Shown here: one piece after another, positions 1 to 8,154 of the stretch
How the letters are laid out: every line of letters begins with the position of its first letter
How positions within the stretch are numbered: the first letter of the stretch is position 1
Source: Flavobacteriaceae bacterium NBU2973
GTDB taxonomy: Bacteria > Bacteroidota > Bacteroidia > Flavobacteriales > Flavobacteriaceae
Direction: 5' to 3'
Assembly (NCBI GenBank): GCA_026162565.1
Contig: JAOEIQ010000007.1
Span: 162,226 to 226,225 of the forward strand
Length of the DNA stretch: 64,000 nucleotides
Made by a program: the position numbers and the translations under genes
The notes under the pieces: model-generated
Database searches by the model: none
The model's input: only the letters and a program-made list of their open reading frames with translations
Told to the model about the DNA's origin: nothing

Positions 1-2585
1 TCATCTCTTAATTTTAACTTGCCTTTTTTTACTTGAGAAACATCATTTGGTTTACTCTTATAATCATATACCACTATTTTACCTCCATCTGGAATATTAT
101 AGGTATCGTTATTTTGTCCTCCTATTAATCTAATCTTAATTTTATTATTCTTTCCTTTTGCTTCAAATACATCATCATCATCTAAACCATAAATCCAAAT
201 TTCTTTAGTATGACTTCTATTGTAAATACGCTCATGAAATATATCAGCTTTTTTACCATCTTTAATTCGTTGGGCTGTAATTTTCACTTCACCATTATCT
301 AAACATTCAATAGTAAAATAATCGTCTTTATTGGTTCCTTTTATAACCCCATAACGATTAACCAAATCAAAATAACGATCTGAAATTTTATTAAGATTTC
401 CTCTTCTTGCTTTTAGTGTTCGCTTGATCTCTTCAATAGTTTCGTCTCGCACCTCTTGCGGAATGTTTAAAAATGCTTTTTCAATAACAGCATCTGTAAT
501 ATTCTCTTGAATATGTTTTACTTGGGCATCCCAATCTGATTTATCTGCTTCCTGAATGAGCTCCATATCTAAAGGATAAGGTTCTACATTAACACCTTTC
601 ACATCTTCTAGGTCATCACTATATTTTCGGAGTAATCGTGCACTAGGAATTAATTTTACAGCAGCACCAAGTAAAAAACCATCTCCCATTACAGAAAAAG
701 CTTGATCACGATCACGAGGCATTGGTCGATACACTTTTTTACCATTTTCTTTAAACTCTATCCATCGCCATTGATCTTGATGCCTATCCCAATCACCAAT
801 CAGCATATCAAACAATCGTGATTTGATATAAGCTTTTTCATCAATAACAATATCTTCATCCTTGTGGATTTTTTTAAGCATGTCTTCAGTACTTATCAAT
901 TTATCTTGAAAACCAAAACTTGCTTTATCGTTATGACCTTCAGAGGTATGCTCTTCTATCATATAGAGTTCGTCTCCAAACTCATCGTTATAATCTCCTA
1001 AACGATCTTGTTTAGGCACATAATAAAGAATTGGGTTTGTATGATAAACTCCTACAGCATCTGCTAAATCACCGACAACAAAAGGCGCATATGGATGCGA
1101 GCCTGTAAAAACATCTAAAATTAAATTCTCTGTAGCAGTATCATCAAATTGCCCTTCTATATACTGGTCTTTAAACAATACAGCTTGCAAATATTGCAAG
1201 GCTTGTTTACGCAGAGCTCTCATAACATATTGTGTGCCATTTTCATCTTCTAATCGCAATGATTTTGATTGATTTCCTCCTCCTTTTCTAACTGGCTTTA
1301 AACCCCCAAAAAGAGTATCTAACATGACATTTGGAGCATTGACTTTGGTGCTATAATATTTTCTGTAACGATCTCCCCAAAGAAATTTATGAAACCCTCC
1401 TACTTCAGTTTCTTCATTAGTATAAATTGAAGCAGAAGTAGCAGCATCATTATTTTTTGAATAGTTAGTTAAGCCTGATTTTTTATTAGCTGGCAAAACC
1501 TCTGTTTGAAAGACAACTTTATCATCATCTACAGAATAAAACTGCACATGTGAAGAGCCATCTTTATATACATTAAACTTTGCATAGCCTGGTGTTCCAT
1601 AAGCAAACACTCCTCCACCAACATTTCTAGCAGCACTAACTTTAGATCCAGAACCACTAACTATTTGACGCAGATTATCTTCGACTAGATATTGTAAACT
1701 ATGCTCATGACCTGAAACAAAAACAACTTTTTTGTTTGCTTGAGCCATTGTTATCAATCGTTTTTTTAATTCATTATAACTCGCATTTTGTATATCTACA
1801 TTAGCAACACCACTTGTTTTTCTGACCACATTTTTAATAGTTCCTAAAACAGGAACTGGTAGCATATGATCTTTAAATGTAAATTGCCCTCCATGAGAAC
1901 CATTTGTATACATTGGATGATGAATTGCTACCAGCGTAGTTTTACCTCTTGCTTTTTTTATTAAGCTATTAAACTCATCAAAAAATCGCGCCCTAGTTTT
2001 TATATCGCAATCATCATTAATAGTTGGATGTTTATCCCAATTAGTGATATACCAATGAGAATCTACAATTATTAAATCTATATCATTAGTTACATGAACT
2101 CTTTCTATTGGGCAACCATTTTCTGGTAAAAACGTGTTTTTACCTAAAGCTTTTTCAACAAATTTCTCTTGATCTTTTAGACCTTTTACTCCAGAATACC
2201 AATCATGATTTCCAGGAATGAATATGGTTTCACCTTTAAAATCTTTTACTGCCTCTGTTTGAATTTTGATACGATATTTAGCTAATTCATAATCTGAATC
2301 TGATTTTTTTGGAAGACCATCTTCATAAATATTATCTCCTAAAAAAATTGCTGTACTATTTTCTGAAGCTTTACTTAATTCACTTTTAAAAGCCTGAAGT
2401 GCTGGAGATATCTCTCCAAACTCTGAATTACCAGCATCACCGATTAAATAGAATGTATGGTCAATATCTTTATTTGATGCTTTCGTCTGTAGACTACCAT
2501 CTTTAAATTGTGGTTTAAAGTTAGCACACGCATTCAACACTAAAATTGCTAAAAGAGCAATTACTATTCTAAATCGACGTTTCAT
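1..2585 (-). CDS. Metallophosphoesterase lipoprotein with kinase-like region (3' truncated)
   Basis: This reading frame has no stop and runs off the left edge, so about 861 codons of a longer protein are seen. The ATG at 2585 gives a lipoprotein signal with lipobox LNAC (Cys20). The calcineurin-like phosphoesterase motifs follow in order: GDAG (D50), GDNIYEDG (D84, N85), GNHDW (N126-H127-D128), then HHPMYTNG and SGHEHS. After about residue 440 a second module carries YVMRALRK (K460), GDWDRHQDQW (D600) and PRDRDQAF (D625, D627). This order resembles the Lys, catalytic-loop and metal-binding motifs of HipA/PI4K/Fam20-like kinases. I recall related Bacteroidota proteins of about 1200 residues ending in an outer-membrane barrel, but that part lies outside the window. 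The phosphoesterase call is firm; the kinase-like function is inferred. Confidence 0.85.
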   Translation of the reverse strand, partial: MKRRFRIVIALLAILVLNACANFKPQFKDGSLQTKASNKDIDHTFYLIGDAGNSEFGEISPALQAFKSELSKASENSTAIFLGDNIYEDGLPKKSDSDYELAKYRIKIQTEAVKDFKGETIFIPGNHDWYSGVKGLKDQEKFVEKALGKNTFLPENGCPIERVHVTNDIDLIIVDSHWYITNWDKHPTINDDCDIKTRARFFDEFNSLIKKARGKTTLVAIHHPMYTNGSHGGQFTFKDHMLPVPVLGTIKNVVRKTSGVANVDIQNASYNELKKRLITMAQANKKVVFVSGHEHSLQYLVEDNLRQIVSGSGSKVSAARNVGGGVFAYGTPGYAKFNVYKDGSSHVQFYSVDDDKVVFQTEVLPANKKSGLTNYSKNNDAATSASIYTNEETEVGGFHKFLWGDRYRKYYSTKVNAPNVMLDTLFGGLKPVRKGGGNQSKSLRLEDENGTQYVMRALRKQALQYLQAVLFKDQYIEGQFDDTATENLILDVFTGSHPYAPFVVGDLADAVGVYHTNPILYYVPKQDRLGDYNDEFGDELYMIEEHTSEGHNDKASFGFQDKLISTEDMLKKIHKDEDIVIDEKAYIKSRLFDMLIGDWDRHQDQWRWIEFKENGKKVYRPMPRDRDQAFSVMGDGFLLGAAVKLIPSARLLRKYSDDLEDVKGVNVEPYPLDMELIQEADKSDWDAQVKHIQENITDAVIEKAFLNIPQEVRDETIEEIKRTLKARRGNLNKISDRYFDLVNRYGVIKGTNKDDYFTIECLDNGEVKITAQRIKDGKKADIFHERIYNRSHTKEIWIYGLDDDDVFEAKGKNNKIKIRLIGGQNNDTYNIPDGGKIVVYDYKSKPNDVSQVKKGKLKLRD

Positions 2586-2615
2586 TTTGATTGGTTTGAT
2601 CTCTATAAATATACT

Positions 2616-2642
2616 ATAAGAATTACTGTTTTCAGTTCTTAT
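2616..2642. other. Imperfect inverted repeat / hairpin
   Basis: ATAAGAA and TTCTTAT arms enclose ACTG-TTTT-CAGT with a two-base bulge. The site lies between the stop of the hydrolase/OsmC gene and the start of the phosphoesterase gene. It could act as a weak terminator or a regulatory hairpin. There is no strong T tract on the minus strand, so its role is uncertain. Confidence 0.3.
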
Positions 2643-2646
2643 AATT

Positions 2647-3870
2647 TTAATTATTAATTACTTCGGTATTAAATATGACTTCACTTGCAATCGTTTTATG
2701 AACTGGGCAACGAGAAGCTATTTCCATTAAACGTTGTTTTTGGGCTTGATCTAAATTACCAACAAACTTCAATTTTTTGTTGATATGATCTAAATAACCT
2801 GGTTTTTCAACATCAAGTTCTAATTCGTCACTATGTTTTTTAGAATGTGATATATACACAAACACTTCTTGTAAATCCCACTGTTTTCGCTCTGCGTACA
2901 TTTTTAAAGTCATGACTGTACAGGCTGCTAATCCTGCATTGAGATACTCATAAGGTGATGGTCCAAAATCGTCGCCTCCAATTGACGCTGGTTCATCTGC
3001 TATCATGAAGTGATTTTTAGTTTGAATAGATGTAGTGAAATTATCATCCACTAAATTAAGGTGACCAACCAATTGCTCGCCTTCTGTTTCTAACATTTGG
3101 TTTTCCTCTTGCTTAAAATAGCGTTGTACCCAAGTTCCAATAACATTGCCTACATAATTGCTATCATTAGGATTAGTCAATAAATGATCTGCATTATCTA
3201 AAGTTACAAAGCTTTTAGGATGATGTGCATTATGGTATAATTGTTCGGCATTTTTAATACCAACAATAGTATCTATTGGCGAATGCATAATCAATAACGG
3301 CTTGCGCATATTTTTAACAATTAATGGTAAATCTGTTTTACCAAAATCATTAATAAACTCTGTGTTTATTTTAAATGGTCTTCCTCCAATATTTACTTCA
3401 GCAGCTCCTTTTTCTTTTACTTCACTAATTCCATGAGAAAATAAATGGGTTACATGAGATACAGTAGAAGGTGCTCCAACAGTAGCTACAGCTTTTATAT
3501 TGTCTAATCGAGATGCTGCAGTTAGCACAGCAGCTCCACCTAGTGAATGCCCAACTAACAATGAAGGTGCTTCATAATTAGAATCCATATAATTACTCAC
3601 TGCAATTAAGTCTTCTACATTGGCAGAAAAGTAACTTTCTGCAAACTCGCCTTCACTTCTACCCAAACCAGTAAAATCAAATCGTAAAACACCAAAACCA
3701 TAGTTAGTTAAAGCACGACTAATATTTCGTACTGCACTCAAAGAACTTGAGCATGTAAAGCAATGCGCAAATATGGCATACTGATTTGGCTTTTGATTTG
3801 CAGGCAATTCTAAAAATGCATTGAGTTTATAGCCTTTATTATTTTCTATTTTCAGTTTGGTACTTTTCAT
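2647..3870 (-). CDS. Alpha/beta hydrolase-OsmC fusion protein
   Basis: The 407-residue cytosolic protein joins two domains. Residues 1 to about 255 form an alpha/beta hydrolase with nucleophile elbow GHSLGG, an acid in the SPIDTIV strand-end region and a catalytic His in the DNADHLL segment. The remainder, from about 270, is an OsmC/Ohr-type domain with its two redox Cys in AACTVMTL and SRCPVHKT. OsmC proteins reduce organic hydroperoxides with thiols; the fused hydrolase may release or recognise acyl substrates. This fusion is a known bacterial family. The gene lies 10 bp downstream of selO in the msrB-msrA-grx-selO run, which fits an oxidative-stress role. The substrate is unknown. Confidence 0.9.
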   Translation of the reverse strand: MKSTKLKIENNKGYKLNAFLELPANQKPNQYAIFAHCFTCSSSLSAVRNISRALTNYGFGVLRFDFTGLGRSEGEFAESYFSANVEDLIAVSNYMDSNYEAPSLLVGHSLGGAAVLTAASRLDNIKAVATVGAPSTVSHVTHLFSHGISEVKEKGAAEVNIGGRPFKINTEFINDFGKTDLPLIVKNMRKPLLIMHSPIDTIVGIKNAEQLYHNAHHPKSFVTLDNADHLLTNPNDSNYVGNVIGTWVQRYFKQEENQMLETEGEQLVGHLNLVDDNFTTSIQTKNHFMIADEPASIGGDDFGPSPYEYLNAGLAACTVMTLKMYAERKQWDLQEVFVYISHSKKHSDELELDVEKPGYLDHINKKLKFVGNLDQAQKQRLMEIASRCPVHKTIASEVIFNTEVINN

Positions 3871-3880
3871 GTGTTGATTT

Positions 3881-5443
3881 TTAAGAACTACAAGATAACA
3901 TTGAACAACCTACTTTATGTCTCGCCCAATCTGGACGTTTGACAAACCATTTTTCATTTTCAAGTTGCTCATCATATGGTTTTTTTAGAAGTTGAAACAG
4001 CTCATCTATTAATTTATAATCGCCTTTATTAGCATCGTCAATTGCTAATTGTGCCATATAATTACGTAATACATACTTTGGATTTACTTGATTCATTTTT
4101 TCTTTACGCTGAACTGAAGAACGAGTTTCTTTTTTTAAACGTTCTGCATACGTTTCAAACCAAACAGTCCATTGTTGTCTAACAGAATCAGACACGTCAG
4201 TTGGAATATAAAAAGCATCTTTTACTATTTTCAAACCTTCTGAAGGATTCTCTTTAGAGAAGTTACTCAAACTTCTAAAGAAAATTGTCATATCAGTTTC
4301 AGTTTGCTGAAGGGTTTCTTCTAAACTAAAAATCAGTTCAGCATCGCTATTATCATCTGCAAAAAGTCCTAATTTGCTACGCATCATATCTATATATTGA
4401 GATTGAGCTTTTTCAGTATAGGATTGTAATATGCTTTCAAGTCCTTCTGCTTCATCAATTAAAGGATATAAAGCATTTGCTAATTGGTATAGATTCCAAA
4501 GACCAATATCTAGTTGTGCGCCATATCGATAGCGCTTAAACTGGTTGTCGGTTGTATTTGGAGTCCAATTGTGGTCGTAACCTTCTAACCAACCATAAGG
4601 TCCATAATCTATAGTTTGCCCAAGAATAGACATGTTATCTGTATTCATGACACCATGAACAAAACCAACACGTTGCCAGTGAATTATCATTTTTAAAGTG
4701 CTATTTAAAACAGCTTCAAAAAATTTAAGGTATGTTTTTTTAGAAGGTTCTCCTAAATGAGAGAAATGATGTTTTATGGTATAATCCACTAATTTTTTTA
4801 ATGTGTCGTTGTCTTGTCTTGCAGCAAAAATTTGATAATTACCAAAGCGTAAAAAGCTTTCAGAAACACGACAGACAATAGCACCTTTCTCGTAAGCAGC
4901 ATTACCATCGTACAGCATATCTCTCAACACCTCATCTCCTGATAAAGCTAATGATAAAGCTCTTGTAGTTGGCACACCAAGATGATACATCGCTTCACTA
5001 CACAAATACTCTCTGATAGAGGAACGTAATACTGCCAAACCATCTGCTGTTCTAGAATAGGGTGTTTCGCCTGCACCTTTTAATTGTAATGTCCAACTTT
5101 GATTTTCATGTTCTACTTCTACAAGATTAATGGCACGACCATCACCTAACTGACCAGCCCAATTCCCAAATTGATGTCCTCCATAACACATGGCATAAGG
5201 TTTGGTATTTGGTAAAACAGCATTTCCAGTAAATACGTTTAAAAAGAATTCACTTTTTGCATCGCCTTCTGTTAAACCGATTGCTTTAAGCATTTCAGTA
5301 GAAACATGTAACAGTTCCGGTTTTACTGTTTGCTTTGGAGTTACAAAAGAATAGCACGCATTTTTAACTTGCCTTCTTGTATTTTCAAGAATTGGATCTG
5401 CTGGTAACTCTCTATTAAATGTATCGTTAATATGTAATTTCAT
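3881..5443 (-). CDS. selO: SelO/YdiU family protein adenylyltransferase
   Basis: This is a full-length (520 aa) SelO pseudokinase-fold protein. The family transfers AMP from ATP to Ser, Thr or Tyr of target proteins, including glutaredoxin in E. coli. Visible family blocks are [57 protein letters not shown] and the metal-binding DYGPYGW. The C-terminus ends CSMLSCSS, retaining Cys where vertebrate SelO has selenocysteine. I chose the ATG at 5443 because it overlaps the upstream stop as ATGA and begins MKLHINDTF; an in-frame ATG at 5461 would add six residues. The upstream partner is a glutaredoxin-like gene. Confidence 0.9.
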   Translation of the reverse strand: MKLHINDTFNRELPADPILENTRRQVKNACYSFVTPKQTVKPELLHVSTEMLKAIGLTEGDAKSEFFLNVFTGNAVLPNTKPYAMCYGGHQFGNWAGQLGDGRAINLVEVEHENQSWTLQLKGAGETPYSRTADGLAVLRSSIREYLCSEAMYHLGVPTTRALSLALSGDEVLRDMLYDGNAAYEKGAIVCRVSESFLRFGNYQIFAARQDNDTLKKLVDYTIKHHFSHLGEPSKKTYLKFFEAVLNSTLKMIIHWQRVGFVHGVMNTDNMSILGQTIDYGPYGWLEGYDHNWTPNTTDNQFKRYRYGAQLDIGLWNLYQLANALYPLIDEAEGLESILQSYTEKAQSQYIDMMRSKLGLFADDNSDAELIFSLEETLQQTETDMTIFFRSLSNFSKENPSEGLKIVKDAFYIPTDVSDSVRQQWTVWFETYAERLKKETRSSVQRKEKMNQVNPKYVLRNYMAQLAIDDANKGDYKLIDELFQLLKKPYDEQLENEKWFVKRPDWARHKVGCSMLSCSS

Positions 5444-5685
5444 TCTAATCTCTGAATCCATTTTAGCAATTCCTTATCTGATGGATTTCTCAACTTTTTA
5501 TTATTAATAATTAGTGTTGGGAAATTGAGTTTTCTATTGTTGTATAAGTTACGTAATTCTTCAGCATGATCCATATTGATTTCAACATCTAGAAACTCAT
5601 AATCTAAATTATGAGTTTCTAAAAATGTTTTATAGTGTTGGGTTTTATGGCATCTGTCAGCACCATATAGTTTTATGGAATTCAT
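5440..5685 (-). CDS. Glutaredoxin-like thioredoxin-fold protein
   Basis: The 81-residue protein has a glutaredoxin fold: a beta strand MNSIKLYG, then an active-site turn DRCHKT, a helix, FLDVEI, and the cis-proline FPTLIINN. The usual CxxC/CxxS is CHKT here, so only the N-terminal redox Cys is kept, as in monothiol glutaredoxins. It probably deglutathionylates or buffers low-molecular-weight thiols. Its start overlaps the msrA stop by 4 bp (ATGA) and its stop overlaps the selO start by 4 bp, so it is translationally coupled on both sides. The exact partner or thiol is not visible from sequence. Confidence 0.8.
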   Translation of the reverse strand: MNSIKLYGADRCHKTQHYKTFLETHNLDYEFLDVEINMDHAEELRNLYNNRKLNFPTLIINNKKLRNPSDKELLKWIQRLE

Positions 5686-6221
5686 TTTAATTTGTCTGCA
5701 TGAAGCTTACGAAGCTTTGCCAATTTTGGGGTGATTACAAAACTACAATAACCTTGAGACTGATTATTTCTATAGTAATCTTGATGCTCCTTTTCAGCTT
5801 CATAAAACACATCCAAAGGTGAAATTTCAGTTACTATTGGGTTCTCATAATAAGGAGTAACTTCTTTAGAAACCACCTCTGCTATTCCCTTTTGTACCTC
5901 ATCATGATAATAAATTACTGAACGATATTGTGTACCAAGATCTGCTCCTTGACGATTCAAAGTTGTAGGATCGTGTGTTGTCATAAAAATGACCAGAATA
6001 TCTTCATAAGAAATCACATTAGCATCAAAAGTAACTTGTATTACTTCGGCATGACCAGTTAAACCAGAGCATACTTCTCTGTAAGTTGGTCTGCCGGGAA
6101 CATTCCCTCCAGAATAGCCAGACACTACTTTTTCTACACCTTTTACTTCTTGAAATACTGCTTCTGTACACCAAAAGCAACCTCCACCAATTGTGGCTAA
6201 TTGTAAGTTTTTAGTTGTCAT
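5682..6221 (-). CDS. msrA: Peptide-methionine (S)-S-oxide reductase
   Basis: MsrA reduces the S epimer of methionine sulfoxide in proteins. The signature GGGCFWCTE contains catalytic Cys15 (and Cys18); VVSGYSGG, HDPTTLNRQGADLGTQYRS and the substrate-binding Glu/Tyr blocks are all present. At 179 residues the length is normal, with no signal peptide, so it is cytosolic. It starts inside the end of msrB (11-bp overlap) and ends in the glutaredoxin-like start. Paired with msrB it would repair both sulfoxide epimers. Confidence 0.97.
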   Translation of the reverse strand: MTTKNLQLATIGGGCFWCTEAVFQEVKGVEKVVSGYSGGNVPGRPTYREVCSGLTGHAEVIQVTFDANVISYEDILVIFMTTHDPTTLNRQGADLGTQYRSVIYYHDEVQKGIAEVVSKEVTPYYENPIVTEISPLDVFYEAEKEHQDYYRNNQSQGYCSFVITPKLAKLRKLHADKLK

Positions 6222-6672
6222 TTACAGCCTCCTTATCTAAAGTCATAGATTCAGAATTTATGCAGTATCGTAATCCGCTTGGCTCTGGACCATCAGGAAA
6301 CACATGTCCTAAATGCCCATCGCAAGTATTGCACATTACTTCAACGCGAACCATACCAAATGATGAATCCTTTTCATATTTAATGGCATTTTCTTTTATA
6401 GGCTGCGTAAAGCTAGGCCATCCTGTACCTGAACTAAATTTAATGGTAGAATCAAACAAAGGTGTGCCACAACAAACACAATTATATTTACCTTCATCAT
6501 AAATACTACAAAGCGCTCCACTATGTGGTCGTTCAGTACCTTTTAATCTAGTTATTCTAAATTGCTCTGGAGTTAATTGAGCACGCCATTCGGCTTCTGT
6601 TTTTTCAACACGTCTGTCTGGTGTTGGGTTTCCGTTTACGGAAAAGTTGATGACTTCTTTCCAAGTTAGCAT
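6211..6672 (-). CDS. msrB: Peptide-methionine (R)-S-oxide reductase
   Basis: MsrB reduces the R epimer of methionine sulfoxide. The 153-residue protein has the structural zinc pairs (CCG near residue 67, CNTC at 114-117), the GTGWPSF loop, and the catalytic Cys137 in RYCINS. No signal peptide is visible. It is the first gene of the msrB-msrA-grx-selO-hydrolase/OsmC run, so the promoter should lie in the roughly 285-bp gap upstream; I saw no perfect TAnnTTTG box there on the minus strand. Confidence 0.97.
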   Translation of the reverse strand: MLTWKEVINFSVNGNPTPDRRVEKTEAEWRAQLTPEQFRITRLKGTERPHSGALCSIYDEGKYNCVCCGTPLFDSTIKFSSGTGWPSFTQPIKENAIKYEKDSSFGMVRVEVMCNTCDGHLGHVFPDGPEPSGLRYCINSESMTLDKEAVNDN

Positions 6673-6957
6673 ACTGTTGGTTCCTTTCTTTCTGTAAGTT
6701 AATATTTGTTTAATTAAGTCAGAAACAACCTTTGTTGTTAAAATAAATTCAATTAAGATATCAATGATTTTGTTTGAACAAGTTGGTTTCTTTTCTAAAT
6801 TAATAATATGCTTTTTTCAACATAAATATAGTCGAAGAAATTACAACTTCCTTACAAATCTACGTATATTTAATAAGTTGAAAGAAAGACAAGAATTTAC
6901 GACAAACCTAGTTGTTAAATAAAGTTTAGTACTTTTACTAAAAATCAATTCTTTTTT

Positions 6958-8154
6958 ATGGATAATCTAATTATTGAGGTTGAAAAGCATGTCGTCAATC
7001 TTTTAAATGAACAATTGAACAGTTCTCATACTTATCATAATTTACCGCATACACAACGTGTTGTAGAAAAAACAAAAGAATTAATTGAATCTCATAATAT
7101 TACTGAGACTGACGCAAACAATCTTGTAATTGCGGCGTGGTTTCATGATGTTGGTTATACTCAAAATATCAATAATCATGAAGAAGAGAGTGTAAAATTA
7201 TTACAAAGTTTTTTAGAAAATCATGACGTATCTAAAGAAAACACAGACACCATATCAAAAATAATTCTGGCTACTAAAATGGGTTATGAACCAGAAAATT
7301 TATTAGAAAAAATTATAAGAGATGCGGACTCTTCACATTTAGCTGACAAAAATTTTAGTGATATTTCAGAATTATTAAGAAAAGAGTGGGAATTAGTCTG
7401 TGATAAAACTTTAACCGAATCTGAATGGATTAAAGAAAATATCAAATTTTTAACTACGCACAGATTTTACACAGATTTTGCTTCAGCTAATTGGGAAAAC
7501 AGAAAAGGGGAAAATTTAGCTAGACTATTAAAATTTCAAAAAAAGTTAACGCTAGAAACTAATAAACTAAAGCAAAAAAAAGAAGAATTAAAATTCAAGA
7601 AAAACAAAATTGAGTTACCTGAACGAGGAATTGAAACCATGTTTCGTGTTGCTCTTCGAAATCACATAACATTAAGTGATATTGCTGATACTAAAGCAAA
7701 TATTTTATTATCTGTAAATGCGATTATAATCTCGTTAGTATTATCTAACCTAGTATCAAAACTGGATAATCCTTCTAACGATTATTTAATCTGGCCTACT
7801 GTAATTTTTGCAGGTTTTACAGTTGCTTCTATTGTACTTTCTGTTTTAGCCACACGACCAAATGTTACTTCAGGAAAGTTTAGCAAGCAAGATGTAGCAG
7901 AGAAAAAAGTGAATTTATTATTCTTTGGTAATTTTCATAAAATGAAACTTGATGAATTTGAGTGGGCAATGCACGAAATGATGCAAGATCGTGATTACCT
8001 GTATGGCTCACTAACTAAAGACTTATATTTTTTAGGATTAGTACTCAATAGAAAATATAGCTTATTACGATTAACTTACACTGTTTTTATGATTGGAATC
8101 GTAATTAGTGTACTTGCCTTTGCTGTAGCTTTTAAACTGTATGGAACTGTTTAG
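6958..8154 (+). CDS. HD-domain protein with Pycsar-effector-type (PycTM) membrane domain
   Basis: Residues 1 to about 190 form an HD phosphohydrolase: His27/His31 in YHNLPHTQRV, the HD pair 63-64 in WFHDVGY, and Asp122 in IRDADSSHL. A basic coiled coil follows (about 180-218). The remainder matches the family once called DUF5706, now grouped with Pycsar TM effectors: MFRVALRNHITLSDIADTKA, then membrane helices near 244-263, 275-296 and 368-392. PycTM effectors respond to cyclic pyrimidine nucleotides, but no cyclase gene is adjacent. HD/DUF5706 fusions seem widespread in flavobacteria, so a housekeeping nucleotide-signalling role is possible. The 3' end overlaps the convergent GAF gene by 4 bp. 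Confidence 0.8.
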   Translation: MDNLIIEVEKHVVNLLNEQLNSSHTYHNLPHTQRVVEKTKELIESHNITETDANNLVIAAWFHDVGYTQNINNHEEESVKLLQSFLENHDVSKENTDTISKIILATKMGYEPENLLEKIIRDADSSHLADKNFSDISELLRKEWELVCDKTLTESEWIKENIKFLTTHRFYTDFASANWENRKGENLARLLKFQKKLTLETNKLKQKKEELKFKKNKIELPERGIETMFRVALRNHITLSDIADTKANILLSVNAIIISLVLSNLVSKLDNPSNDYLIWPTVIFAGFTVASIVLSVLATRPNVTSGKFSKQDVAEKKVNLLFFGNFHKMKLDEFEWAMHEMMQDRDYLYGSLTKDLYFLGLVLNRKYSLLRLTYTVFMIGIVISVLAFAVAFKLYGTV

